Shown: positions 54,476 through 63,383 of the stretch, piece after piece
Numbering within the stretch: position 1 is the first letter of the stretch
Layout: each line of letters starts with the position of its first letter
Source of the DNA: Gloeocapsa sp. UFS-A4-WI-NPMV-4B04
GTDB lineage: Bacteria > Cyanobacteriota > Cyanobacteriia > Cyanobacteriales > Chroococcidiopsidaceae
Assembly: GCA_019359535.1 (NCBI GenBank)
Contig: JAHHHE010000002.1
Coordinates: 1-64,000 of the forward strand
DNA: 64,000 bases
Reading direction: 5' to 3'
The notes under the pieces: generated by a model
What the model was told of the DNA's origin: nothing
Seen by the model: the letters and a program-made list of their open reading frames with translations, nothing else
Database searches by the model: none
Translations under genes and position numbers: made by a program

Positions 54476-54952
54476 ATGAGAACTACCCATTACCTGCTCC
54501 TGAGTGCCACTTTAATCCTCTTTTCTAACCTGGAAGCGCAAGCCCAACAAGTAGAAAGTTCTACGGATCGTCCTTCCTTAGTGTTAGTTAAAGGAGATAC
54601 TTCTAATAGTTGTAGCTTTGTCTCTACTGATGTTCTGGAACGGACGGCGGACATTGTTCAGGGTTTGTTTTTTGTTCAGTTAGGCGACTCGCCAGACGCT
54701 GTGGAGTCTAAAATGCGCTTCACTCCTGATCAACCTTATCGGGATAGCGTATTACAATGGACAGCGATCGCCCAGGGAAACTATACTAAAGCGGTTGTAA
54801 ATTTCGCTGATAACGGCGCTGCTAGCCGCACTTTTACAATGGCGACTAATTACAACCAACCCGATGAAAAACTTTGTCAGTGGGAGGTACAGGAACCACA
54901 ACAGAATCCAGAAGAGAACTTTTCGACTCCAGATCCATCCTTGAGCCAGTAA
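54476..54952 (+). CDS. small secreted protein, hypothetical
   Basis: The 158-residue product has a signal peptide (MRTTHYLLLSATLILFSNLE, cleavage likely after AQA at about 22-24). The mature part is Ser/Thr- and Gln-rich with two Cys (C44 and C137), suggesting one disulfide in the periplasm. Blocks DRPSLVLVKGDTSNSCSFVS and DKAVVNFA-like YTKAVVNFADNGAASRTFT look ordered. GAGGA lies about six bases before the ATG. I do not recognise a named family. Confidence 0.6.
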   Translation: MRTTHYLLLSATLILFSNLEAQAQQVESSTDRPSLVLVKGDTSNSCSFVSTDVLERTADIVQGLFFVQLGDSPDAVESKMRFTPDQPYRDSVLQWTAIAQGNYTKAVVNFADNGAASRTFTMATNYNQPDEKLCQWEVQEPQQNPEENFSTPDPSLSQ

Positions 54953-55266
54953 GATATTGTCTTATTGAGCCGATGAGGAATGCGTAAGCCTTATATTTTG
55001 GTTAAGACTCTCAGGAGTGTAAAGCCTGTATTCGCGCTCCTTGCTGGTACTGGTAAGTTCTTTATTACAAAAAGCTATTAACTTCTGGGTGTAGCTATGG
55101 TTGTTTTTACTATTGATGAAAAGATGCTGATAACTGGTAGCAAAGGTGGAAATATCTAAATATAGTGTCAAATGCAAGGCTTAGACGAAAGTTATGAGCG
55201 CGATTGCAACTCGCTCAACTTTAGCATCTAAAACATCATTACTATTTTGCTATTTACTCAATACAG
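54953..55266. other. intergenic region, no feature recognised
   Basis: About 310 bases between the secreted protein and the end of the helicase gene. A minus-strand frame of 71 codons (54962-55177) is not convincing in composition and has no ribosome binding site. I saw no hairpin terminator of good quality. Confidence 0.4.
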
Positions 55267-57459
55267 TTAAATTTTAAATTGAGCCACAGTTTTCTTTAAT
55301 TCAACCACATCTAAATAATCAAGAGCAAATGCTTTACGAAGCAAATTGTCAGGAATAAAGCGATCATATTTTTGAATTTTTGGTGCTTCTTGAGGGCTGA
55401 CTAAATCATGGGCTGTAATCTTATTTTGGCATAAATTAACAAGTTGATGATAAAGCTCTTTGACTTCAATGCCTAGTTTAATGCTGATAAAATAGGGGCA
55501 TATACCACCAATACTTCTAATGTCCAAATTGCGACAATACAAATTAAGTAATCTTTCCAAAGTACGGTAAGCCACACTACCCGTCCAAGGGAAAATATAA
55601 CAAGTTTTACCTTTCATTAATAGAAAGTTTGTTTGATCTAATCTGGCATTTCGCGCTAATTGCCGCGCTATTTTTAATCTTTCCTTAGCGCCGTTTTGTA
55701 AATAGCTATATAAAATATCTTCAAATAGAACGCGGCGCATTCTTTGTAAAACTTTAGGATGAATATCGCTACTACTAACACTACGCCAAGAAATACCAGC
55801 TATACCTTCAACTTGCTTAACCCAAATAGTATTTGCTTTTGGTTCAATATCTAAAACTTCCCATGTTCTACCAGCTAAAGTAAATTGATTTCCAACGGGT
55901 TGCAGCATAAAAATACTGCCAATCTCCATAGAATCATCTCTAACTTTATATTCTTTGTTATCTGCAAAAACAGCATAAAACTGGAAAGAATGAACTATTT
56001 TTTCTCCAGTTAAACCAATAAGTAGTTTACCTTGTTCGGTCTGCTGAACATGATCGATATCTATTAAATGACGTAATAATTGGCGGAAATCATCTTTAGA
56101 AATAGCACTAAATGGAGGTAAAGTTAGAACTTGGGCGGCAAGGGTAGCTGGTGAAAGTTCTCCCATTGCTGCTAAGGTACTCATTGTCTGGTGGTACAAT
56201 AAACTCATTGGATATTGAATAGGCCGGATTGGTTCAATCCAACGCTCTTCTAGATAAAGTTGAATAATTGCGATCGCCTGTAACAATTGCCAAGGAATTT
56301 GTTCAGGTAAGGACTCCTCACCAGACAATTCTGCTTCAGCACATACAAACCGCATTTCAGCCGCTTCACCGCGTCTTCCAGAACGTCCTAACCTCTGCAA
56401 GAAGCTAGATACTGAAATTGGTGCTTCTAGCTGAATTACTCGTTCTAGTTGTCCGATATCAATTCCTAATTCTAGGGTAACTGTTGCAGCAGTAACCGCC
56501 GCCTTAGTGTCTCGCATTGCTGCTTCAGCCGCTTCTCGCAACTTAGTAGAGATACTACCATGATGGACATGATAAATATCTGGTAATCCCTCAGATAAAG
56601 CAATTTGGCGCAGAGTAGAAATAACTGATTCTGTCTCGGCGCGGTTGTTAGCAAAAATTAGACAATTGCGAGATTTTATGCTATTAAAAATGTACCTATA
56701 ATACGGTGAAAAATCTACCTCCCTAACCCCCTTTTCAGTAGCAGGTTGATTTGGAATATAAAAATGTTCTAACGCTAAATTTAACTTACGTCCTCCACCT
56801 TGAACATCCGAAATAATAACTTGTCTTTCGGTTCCTGCTTGTAGCCATTGTGCAGCAGATGAATAATCACCAAGCGTTGCAGATAAGCCAATCCGACGCG
56901 GTGGTTTTTTAATGAATTTAGATAATCTTGCTAGTTGGCAAAGAATTTGGCAACCGCGTTCAGACTCCATGAATGCGTGAATTTCATCAATAACAACAAA
57001 GCGTAAATCTCCAAACAAGCGAGATAATTCATTATGTTTGTTAATTAATAAGCTTTCTAATGATTCTGGTGTAATTTGTAAAACACCTTTAGGATCTTTA
57101 AGTAGTATTTGTTTACGACTTTGAGATACATCGCCATGCCAATGTGACACAGGAATATCTGCTTCTTTTAATAAGTTATTTAAACGTTCAAATTGATCGT
57201 TAATTAGTGCTTTAATTGGACCAATGTATAAGACACCTATAGTATTGGTAGGCTCCTTATGTAATAAAGTTAAAACCGGAAGAAAAGCTGCTTCCGTTTT
57301 TCCTGATGCAGTTCCAGCAGCAAGCAATAAATGGTCATCCGTATCAAAAATTACTTTACAAGCTTCGATTTGAACTGGACGCAATTCAGTCCAATTATGA
57401 GTGTAAATATATTCTTGAATAAAAGGTGCAAGTCTAGAAAACGCGCTACTATCGCTCAT
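55267..57459 (-). CDS. Lhr/BrxHI-like DEAD/DEAH-box helicase
   Basis: The 730-residue superfamily II helicase has motifs Q/I LLAAGTASGKTEAAFLPVL (about 35-53), Ia YIGPIKALINDQFERLN, Ib QITPESLES, II VVIDEIHAFMESERG, III GLSATLGD, IV/V FANNRAETESVI, ATVTLELGIDIGQLERVIQL and VI FLQRLGRSGRRGEA. The C-terminal 330 residues (SQAVL-type Lhr extension) contain no nuclease. The DEIH form and the length fit the helicase that travels with BrxD-type ATPases. It is the last gene of a four-gene set on this strand, 54 bases after the ATPase gene. Confidence 0.9.
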   Translation of the reverse strand: MSDSSAFSRLAPFIQEYIYTHNWTELRPVQIEACKVIFDTDDHLLLAAGTASGKTEAAFLPVLTLLHKEPTNTIGVLYIGPIKALINDQFERLNNLLKEADIPVSHWHGDVSQSRKQILLKDPKGVLQITPESLESLLINKHNELSRLFGDLRFVVIDEIHAFMESERGCQILCQLARLSKFIKKPPRRIGLSATLGDYSSAAQWLQAGTERQVIISDVQGGGRKLNLALEHFYIPNQPATEKGVREVDFSPYYRYIFNSIKSRNCLIFANNRAETESVISTLRQIALSEGLPDIYHVHHGSISTKLREAAEAAMRDTKAAVTAATVTLELGIDIGQLERVIQLEAPISVSSFLQRLGRSGRRGEAAEMRFVCAEAELSGEESLPEQIPWQLLQAIAIIQLYLEERWIEPIRPIQYPMSLLYHQTMSTLAAMGELSPATLAAQVLTLPPFSAISKDDFRQLLRHLIDIDHVQQTEQGKLLIGLTGEKIVHSFQFYAVFADNKEYKVRDDSMEIGSIFMLQPVGNQFTLAGRTWEVLDIEPKANTIWVKQVEGIAGISWRSVSSSDIHPKVLQRMRRVLFEDILYSYLQNGAKERLKIARQLARNARLDQTNFLLMKGKTCYIFPWTGSVAYRTLERLLNLYCRNLDIRSIGGICPYFISIKLGIEVKELYHQLVNLCQNKITAHDLVSPQEAPKIQKYDRFIPDNLLRKAFALDYLDVVELKKTVAQFKI

Positions 57460-57513
57460 ATTTATTTTAAGTTAGCAATACCCAGCTTAATATAAGGCTT
57501 AAAGTGCGATCGC

Positions 57514-58839
57514 TCATAAAGTAAATTCAGCAACTTCACTGTTTTCATCCATGTCTAAGTTCTTATCCGCAGCACTAAGCGGTAAACTAGAACTGTGAAT
57601 TAATTGCTCAAAAGAAATTTCTGGATTTTGTTGCAGGATATTCAAAACACTGATGAAATCGCGGATAATTTCTCCTGGTGTTAGTAAAACATTTGCACCC
57701 AAGCGGTTAACAACTTCTTGAACAAAATCATTAAATTGATTGTTTGTAACAGCCTTTTCATAACCGTAGTGTATTGCATGAACATCGGCTAATCTTTGTA
57801 AAAGGCTCAAAATTTCTGACTCATTTAAAGTTTCTAGCTGAATAACTGGGCCAGAAGTATCTTGAAAACCTTTAGTAAAACGGCTTTTTGCTGTACGTCG
57901 TTGCCACGCTTGATCGTTAAATAATCCGCGTCTTGGATCTTCTAAAAAAGTCGGTGTTCCACCTATATAAATACCTAAATATTCAGCTTTGCCTTGCATT
58001 GTGTCATTAAACATTGCTAATAGTTTGTCATAGTTATCCTGCCGAGACATTGTATGATTTATCTTGTACAAATGGACGGCTTCATCAAGCAAAACTAAAA
58101 AACCTGTATAACCAATATCAGACACAAACTTAGCAAAAAGTTTGATGTAATCATACCAACTATCATCATCAATAATATCTCTTGCACTCAAACTTGACTT
58201 AGCATCGGTTTTATTGTCAAATTCTCCTCTTAGCCAACGCAAAGCAGCATTCTTTTTATCAGCATTATCCGAACGATAACCACGCCAATAATTTGTAACT
58301 ACATTCGCAAAGGTAAACCCATGAACTAAGCCTTCGGTATTCTTAACTGCCTCTAAAATTCTTGCTTCTACTAAATTATCAAATCCATCATCATTAGGAC
58401 GCATTCCGCTATCTTGAGCAACTTGATTTTGGATACTATTAATCCATGCTTCTAATATTGATGCTAATGCGCCACCATCAGGACGAAATTTTGTAGAAAC
58501 ATTCTGCATCAATTCACGATAAGTTGCTACACCTTGGCCGTTGCTTCCTACTAATCGGCGTTCAGGAGATAAGTCTGCATCAGCAACAACAAAGCCGCGT
58601 TCCATAGCGTGATTACGAATCAATTGCAGCATAAAACTCTTGCCTGATCCGTAACGTCCGACAACAAAGCGGAATGCTGCACCGCCTTCGGTAATATTTT
58701 CTAGATCCTGTAAGATTGCTGCAACTTCCTTTTCTCTACCGACAGCAATATATTCAAGACCAATTCTAGGTACTACTCCTGCACCAAGAGAATTAATTAG
58801 GGCAGTAGATACTCTTTTAGATATTCTTAATTTTACCAT
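57514..58839 (-). CDS. DUF2791/BrxD-like P-loop ATPase
   Basis: The 441-residue protein begins with a helical region, then Walker A in FVVGRYGSGKSFMLQLIRNH (about residues 58-77) and Walker B in GFLVLLDEAVHLYKINHTMS (about 247-266). The second half has GIYIGGTPTFLEDPRRGLFN, a sensor-like block, and GANVLLTPGEIIRDFISVLN. These features match the DUF2791 family (BrxC/BrxD-type ORC/STAND-like ATPases). It starts five bases after the coiled-coil gene. Together with the next gene (helicase) it mirrors the brxD-brxHI pair of type II BREX, but no pglX, pglZ or methylase gene is nearby. Confidence 0.75.
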   Translation of the reverse strand: MVKLRISKRVSTALINSLGAGVVPRIGLEYIAVGREKEVAAILQDLENITEGGAAFRFVVGRYGSGKSFMLQLIRNHAMERGFVVADADLSPERRLVGSNGQGVATYRELMQNVSTKFRPDGGALASILEAWINSIQNQVAQDSGMRPNDDGFDNLVEARILEAVKNTEGLVHGFTFANVVTNYWRGYRSDNADKKNAALRWLRGEFDNKTDAKSSLSARDIIDDDSWYDYIKLFAKFVSDIGYTGFLVLLDEAVHLYKINHTMSRQDNYDKLLAMFNDTMQGKAEYLGIYIGGTPTFLEDPRRGLFNDQAWQRRTAKSRFTKGFQDTSGPVIQLETLNESEILSLLQRLADVHAIHYGYEKAVTNNQFNDFVQEVVNRLGANVLLTPGEIIRDFISVLNILQQNPEISFEQLIHSSSLPLSAADKNLDMDENSEVAEFTL

Positions 58840-58844
58840 ATACC

Positions 58845-59987
58845 TTAATCTATTTCGTTAATATTGATTACTTTATTTAAATTTTCTAGATACTCTTCTA
58901 AAATTCCCATAGGAACTAGCTCTGAGCCTGGTTCAATAATTAGATCACCAATAGTATCTAAAGCACACTCATTTATAGCATCAATTAATAGCTCTGGCAT
59001 TGTAATATTTTCTTCAGCAATCTTTTTAATTGCTGCACTCGGATCGCTTTGCTCAATTATTGCTTTGAGTACCTGAATTTCAGGCTTATTCAAGCGCATT
59101 ACAAAATTTACCCATTCATCAGATATTTTTTCAGATTGCTTGGGTTTAGTTTCTAATTTCTGTTGTTGGAGAATAATTAAATCATTTTCTATTTGTTTTT
59201 TATGGTTTTGTTGCTCTAATAGTTGAGTGTGGAGTAGTTCTAGATCAATCTCTAATAATTGTTTTTCTTGGGCGATCGCATTTAAAGACCACTTTTGCTC
59301 TAGCTTCTGTTTTTCAACTTCCTGTACTTGAGCTTGAATATTATCCAATTGTTCTTTTAATTCTATATTTATATTGTTTAAACCCCCTAAATTATCCTCT
59401 AATTCAACTTTTTGATTCCGATGTTCATTAATTTCTACTTGTAATTGCTGAAGTTGACCTTGCATCAAGTTAAAATTAGCTTCAGCATCCTGCTTTTCAG
59501 CTTTCATGAACTGCATAAACTCAGTTAACTCTTTTTTACGTTGTTCATACTTTTGAACTTGACTTTGTAAGCTGTTTAAATCTGCTTCCAGTTGATTCTT
59601 ATGTTCTTCAAGAGTAATTACGTCTTCATTTAGCTGCTGCTTATAGCTACGTTGTTCGGTAATTTGGGCGTAGAGTTGTTTCAATTCTATTTTCAAAAAG
59701 TTGATATTATTCTTTGTTCTCTGTTCTTCAGCTGCGATCGCCTCAAAAGAATGATTTAGTTGTGCTTCCCACTCTTCAAGCTGATAAATCTGGTGTTCTA
59801 AATTAGTTAATATCTGCTTTTGCTCAATTCGCTGTTTGCCATTGACAACGAATACCCCGACAAAAGTAGCAGGTATAGTAATTATTCCGGCGATCGCGGC
59901 TGATTTAATGTCTCGGTTCACAAGTAGACTAAGAGCAAAGCTCACACCACAGGCAACTGAAACTAGAAGCAACGGATTTTTTACCAT
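58845..59987 (-). CDS. membrane-anchored coiled-coil protein with TerB-C-like tail
   Basis: The 380-residue protein has two N-terminal hydrophobic helices (about 4-22 and 28-48) forming a hairpin anchor. A long Q/E/L-rich coiled coil follows (about 52-285; for example QLEEWEAQLNHSFEAIAAEE). The C-terminal domain (about 290-375) reads PEIQVLKAIIEQSDPSAAIK, then ITMPELLIDAINECALDTIG and PMGILEEYLENLN, similar to the TerB-C/helical tail that accompanies DUF2791 ATPases and helicases in Ter-type systems. It lies 11 bases after the DUF815 gene and five bases before the BrxD-like gene. It could position the ATPase and helicase at the membrane. TerB-N and TerB core domains are missing. Confidence 0.65.
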   Translation of the reverse strand: MVKNPLLLVSVACGVSFALSLLVNRDIKSAAIAGIITIPATFVGVFVVNGKQRIEQKQILTNLEHQIYQLEEWEAQLNHSFEAIAAEEQRTKNNINFLKIELKQLYAQITEQRSYKQQLNEDVITLEEHKNQLEADLNSLQSQVQKYEQRKKELTEFMQFMKAEKQDAEANFNLMQGQLQQLQVEINEHRNQKVELEDNLGGLNNINIELKEQLDNIQAQVQEVEKQKLEQKWSLNAIAQEKQLLEIDLELLHTQLLEQQNHKKQIENDLIILQQQKLETKPKQSEKISDEWVNFVMRLNKPEIQVLKAIIEQSDPSAAIKKIAEENITMPELLIDAINECALDTIGDLIIEPGSELVPMGILEEYLENLNKVININEID

Positions 59988-59998
59988 AGCTGAAGTGG

Positions 59999-61315
59999 TT
60001 AACTGGGTTTGGTATGAGTAGCAACAGTCAACTCTGCTTGCAGAAAGTCAATAAACTGTCGTGCTGTGCGTCCTGAACGACCATTATGCCGCGTTGCCCA
60101 CTGTAATGCTCGATATTCTAAATCTTCTGGGCTGAGAGTAATTTTAGCTTGCTCTGCTAAATGGCGAACAATTTTTAAGTAAGTTGCCTGGTTAGCTGGT
60201 TCAAAAGTTAAAGTTAGACCAAAGCGATCGCTAAACGAAAGCTTCTCCTGCATTGTATCCCAAGCATGGACTTCATCATTATTGCTAGGACGTGGGCGAT
60301 CGCCAAAAAATTCTCGAATTAAATGTCGGCGATTAGAAGTCGCATATACTACCACATTTTGCGATCGTGCGGTCAAGTTACCTTCCAACACAACTTTAAA
60401 AGCTTTAAAAGCATCGTCGTCTTCTTCAAATGAAAGGTCATCTACAAAAATGATGAACTTCTGTGGTACATCCCGTAATTGTTCTACGATTGCTGGTAAA
60501 TCTCTTAAGTCAGATTTAGCGACTTCAATGAGGCGCAAGTGGCGAGTGCTATATTCATTTAACAACGCCTTCACCAGAGAAGACTTGCCAGAACCACGAC
60601 TGCCGTAGAGTAATACGTGCAATGCTGGGTAGCCTGCAAGTAAAAACTCGGTATTATTCACCAAAACCTCGCGCTGAAATTCATAACCCACTAGCTGATT
60701 CAATTTAACTGGATCAGAATGCTGAATCCCCACTATTTGCCCTGTTTGCCAACGCAAAGCGCGATATTGGGCAAATATACCAGTGCCAAATTCTCGGTAG
60801 TAGGCTGCAAATTCCTCCAGTTCTGCCGCCCATTCTAGCTGTTGTAGCCTTGCTTTTATTGGTAACTTATGCAGTGTTTCTACCTCAACAGCAGAATGAT
60901 TCCAGGCAATAGGCGTAACAGGCAGATTGCTAGCAGCTTGCACCCACTGACTGAGAGTATCGCTATTGCAATTGTAGAGACTTCGTAAAGCTTGTAAATC
61001 TTGCTGCGCGGCGGCTACTAAAGCTGGTGGTAGCTTCGCTAAGTCTACTTGCTGAACTTGACGAGTAAAGGGGTTATCATCTTTGAGAATTTGAGTAATT
61101 AGGTAGTCTTGCCAGCTTTGATTTGAAGCGGCGAGGGTTTTGAACCACTTGCCGTATGCTTGGAGGCAGTCTACTCCACCGTCACTATGGCGTAGAGATT
61201 GCAACAAATGAAGGAAAGTTTGACCAATTTCGTCTGTAAGCACAGATTGATAGAGTAACAGCGACGCTGCTTGAAGTTGGAGAAATTGGATCGAGGCTAA
61301 TGCTTTACTATCCAT
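59999..61315 (-). CDS. DUF815 AAA+ ATPase
   Basis: The 438-residue protein has a helical N-terminal half (about 1-215) and a C-terminal AAA+ domain of the DUF815 family: GYEFQREVLVNNTEFLLAGY, Walker A VLLYGSRGSGKSSLVKALLN (about 237-256), Walker B KFIIFVDDLSFEEDDDAFKA (about 288-307), sensor 1 NVVVYATSNRRHLIREFFGD, and the block DRFGLTLTFEPANQ with the C-terminal RHNGRSGRTARQFIDFLQAE. DUF815 genes usually stand alone; here it is the first gene of a tight four-gene run. Two AAA/P-loop ATPases in one operon suggests a larger assembly. The role is unknown. Confidence 0.85.
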   Translation of the reverse strand: MDSKALASIQFLQLQAASLLLYQSVLTDEIGQTFLHLLQSLRHSDGGVDCLQAYGKWFKTLAASNQSWQDYLITQILKDDNPFTRQVQQVDLAKLPPALVAAAQQDLQALRSLYNCNSDTLSQWVQAASNLPVTPIAWNHSAVEVETLHKLPIKARLQQLEWAAELEEFAAYYREFGTGIFAQYRALRWQTGQIVGIQHSDPVKLNQLVGYEFQREVLVNNTEFLLAGYPALHVLLYGSRGSGKSSLVKALLNEYSTRHLRLIEVAKSDLRDLPAIVEQLRDVPQKFIIFVDDLSFEEDDDAFKAFKVVLEGNLTARSQNVVVYATSNRRHLIREFFGDRPRPSNNDEVHAWDTMQEKLSFSDRFGLTLTFEPANQATYLKIVRHLAEQAKITLSPEDLEYRALQWATRHNGRSGRTARQFIDFLQAELTVATHTKPS

Positions 61316-61400
61316 AACAAACTGAGTAATGTATCACAGCTATGGTAAATTGTCTGCCGACGATTGTAGATAAATTCAGATTATAGATAGGTAAGAAGTA

Positions 61401-61715
61401 ATGAATTTAGGGATTATCGCGGCGATCGCCTACGGTATATTAGCTATTGTCGGCGGCATCATTGGCTACGTGCAAGTTTCTAGCAAAGCTTCGCTGATTT
61501 CTGGCAGCATCAGTGGCTTATTATTGATTTTTGCTGGAGTGATCCAACTAGGGGGACAAGCTTGGGGTTTAATTTTAGCAACAGTTATTACCGTTCTTTT
61601 AGTTATTGTTTTTGCGATCCGGCTAGCTAAAACTCGTAAATTTATGCCTGCGGGATTGATGGCTATTTTAGGTTTAGTAACACTTGGGGTTATGGTAAAT
61701 CAACTTTTTGGTTGA
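61401..61715 (+). CDS. TMEM14 family small membrane protein
   Basis: The 104-residue protein has four Gly-rich membrane helices with the TMEM14 (UPF0136) pattern: AYGILAIVGGIIGYVQVSSK (about 10-29), SLISGSISGLLLIFAGV, LATVITVLLVIVFAIRLAKT, KFMPAGLMAILGLVTLGVMV. Plant relatives (FAX proteins) export fatty acids from plastids; the cyanobacterial function is unproven. It is divergent from the DUF815 gene (starts 86 bases apart). Confidence 0.88.
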   Translation: MNLGIIAAIAYGILAIVGGIIGYVQVSSKASLISGSISGLLLIFAGVIQLGGQAWGLILATVITVLLVIVFAIRLAKTRKFMPAGLMAILGLVTLGVMVNQLFG

Positions 61716-61788
61716 GTAAATGCGATCGCTCTTTATGTCAAATAAGGATTGAAATGCGATCGCCGCAAACCATCAATTTACACTCTCG

Positions 61789-61972
61789 TTATAAAATACT
61801 AGGATCTTCCCCCAACTCTCTTAATCTGGCAGCTAGGCGATTGGCCCGTTCACGTTCTTGTTTAGTCCGTTGCTGTTCCTGTTCCGCTTGTTGTTCAGCT
61901 GCTTCTGGTAACAAAATGAGATTGCCAGCACTGTCAAAAAAGCGCAACCACACTGCTATTTCTGTGTAGTTC
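61789..61972 (-). pseudogene. C-terminal remnant of a Uma2 (DUF820) family nuclease
   Basis: A minus-strand frame, open from a TAG at about 61978 to TAA at 61791-61789, encodes VWLRFFDSAGNLILLPEAAE, a Q/E/R-rich helix, and ANRLAARLRELGEDPSIL. That is the standard C-terminal tail of Uma2-type (PD-(D/E)XK) proteins, which are abundant in cyanobacteria. The nuclease core and any start codon are missing, so it is a dead fragment. Confidence 0.7.
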
Positions 61973-62000
61973 CTCTAAAGTTGGAGCTAAAAATAAATAT

Positions 62001-62025
62001 AGCCCCGCTAACTTTGAGCGGGGCT
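62001..62025. terminator. strong GC hairpin, probable terminator
   Basis: AGCCCCGCT (62001-62009) pairs perfectly with AGCGGGGCT (62017-62025), with a seven-base loop. It is flanked by AT-rich DNA on both sides, with a T-rich run on the minus strand (TATATTTATTTTT). It most likely stops minus-strand transcripts from the unknown gene at 62202-62762. Confidence 0.7.
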
Positions 62026-62201
62026 AGTTTATTCTTAATTACAGAACTAACACTAATAATCAAGTTCTGTGTTCACTACCTTTTGCATTAGCAGAATCAG
62101 GTAGTAGTATGTGCAACACCGAGCAATCGACCCAAATGAGAATTTTGCAAGAAAGCTTGACTTCAGCATGAGTCATGATTTTATTGGCTCCCGCTCTAAC
62201 T

Positions 62202-62762
62202 TCATTTTTGTGAGAAGGAGATTGGGATTCCACACTCGAATTGTTGGTTCCAACAGAATTCTTCTGCTTCTGTGCGTGAAAACTTGAATGCATAACCATC
62301 GTCTGGAGAAATTCTAGTCGACCCCAGATACTTCATTCTAACCTTATCTCTATAATATGTAATAGCTTCCTCTAGAGATACCAGAGAGATTAATGTATTA
62401 TCTCCTGAGCAGAATTTCAGTCCAACTTGTGTAGCGTACCAAATTAACCATTTTCCAACAGGTTCGATCAGGCGATTAGTTGCTTCACCTTGATTAGCAG
62501 GATTAGACTCTAGTTGTTCGATTTCCAAAAAGCTTGGAGGCCCAGGGTAATAGTAAAGACCATATCGAACTAATCCCCAAACTTGTGACTCATAAGCTTT
62601 GACAATGTTTTGACATTCAAAGTCTGTTGCTTGCCAGAAATCAGGCCAATTAAACTCCCAATCAGTTGGCATATCATTGAGTGCAGCTGGCGTGACTAGA
62701 GCAGGTTGTATTCCGGCAGCTAGAGTTTTAACTGGCACTTGACAGGAGCCAATGCTAGTCAT
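62202..62762 (-). CDS. hypothetical protein
   Basis: The 186-residue product starts at ATG 62762. It is rich in aromatic residues (DWEFNWPDFWQATDFECQNI; LVRYGLYYYPGPPSFLEIEQ), with a helical block EPVGKWLIWYATQVGLKFCS and a C-terminal block KYLGSTRISPDDGYAFKFSR. It has five Cys and no signal peptide or membrane helix. I do not recognise the family. The neighbouring frame at 62060-62299 overlaps it and looks like chance or a remnant. Confidence 0.5.
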   Translation of the reverse strand: MTSIGSCQVPVKTLAAGIQPALVTPAALNDMPTDWEFNWPDFWQATDFECQNIVKAYESQVWGLVRYGLYYYPGPPSFLEIEQLESNPANQGEATNRLIEPVGKWLIWYATQVGLKFCSGDNTLISLVSLEEAITYYRDKVRMKYLGSTRISPDDGYAFKFSRTEAEEFCWNQQFECGIPISFSQK

Positions 62763-62930
62763 TCAAATTATTCTACAAAATTAATTATATGCCGTCCCAA
62801 ACATTATCTGAGTATCCCCATCACTCTCTTGGAGCTAGAAGCAAACTTACCAAATCTAAATGCTGTTGTGCGATCAACGTTTCCCCTGATGAACTGCCGT
62901 GCGATCGCTAATAGTTAAACTAATCTGAAA

Positions 62931-63356
62931 TTACCCCTGCATCTGCTCACTCAAACGCTGTTCTAACCTTTCTACCAACGTATTAACATCTGCTGCAACT
63001 TGCTCAAAACAAATCGGTGGTGCAGGTTCTGGTTCAAATAAAATTAGCTTTAATTGACCACTACTAATCCCAAGCATGAGAACTTCTTTTTCAGGTTTAT
63101 GAGCATCTATAACTCCCAAGATTTCCTGAAGCTTGTTCTCTAATTTGTTATTTAGTGTTTCGATCGCTTCTCTGTGACAATAAACGAAATGTGGCGTAGG
63201 TTGAAGATCAATAGCCAAAGTATCTTTAGTGTCTCCATTCTCTAGCCACACTCCCCAAGAAAGCGCTGCTAATTCTTGCTGATTGGCTTTGACAAATTGA
63301 TTCAATTGTCGCCGCCATTTATTGTCTGCTGATTCAGGCTGGGTGCTACCAAACAT
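62931..63356 (-). CDS. ccmS: beta-carboxysome assembly chaperone CcmS-like protein
   Basis: The 141-residue protein is conserved in beta-cyanobacteria and matches the recently named CcmS chaperone, which binds shell protein C-termini. The blocks I use are KWRRQLNQFVKANQQELAAL, DLQPTPHFVYCHREAIETLN, LQEILGVIDAHKPEKEVLML, GISSGQLKLILFEPEPAPP and the helical end NTLVERLEQRLSEQM. It is soluble and has no Cys pair. It is separate from any carboxysome operon in this window. The family name rests on memory of related sequences and not on a search. Confidence 0.6.
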   Translation of the reverse strand: MFGSTQPESADNKWRRQLNQFVKANQQELAALSWGVWLENGDTKDTLAIDLQPTPHFVYCHREAIETLNNKLENKLQEILGVIDAHKPEKEVLMLGISSGQLKLILFEPEPAPPICFEQVAADVNTLVERLEQRLSEQMQG

Positions 63357-63383
63357 TATGTCTGCGTTTCGTTGTAAGCAATA

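Noticed and set aside
54962..55177. 71-codon minus-strand frame
   Set aside because: No start signal and no conserved features; probably chance.
61712..61969. 85-codon plus-strand frame
   Set aside because: It is antisense to the Uma2 remnant, whose frame carries the recognisable motif.
62060..62299. 79-codon minus-strand frame overlapping the unknown gene
   Set aside because: It overlaps 62202-62762 in another frame, lacks a ribosome binding site and has no recognised motif; a worn fragment cannot be excluded.
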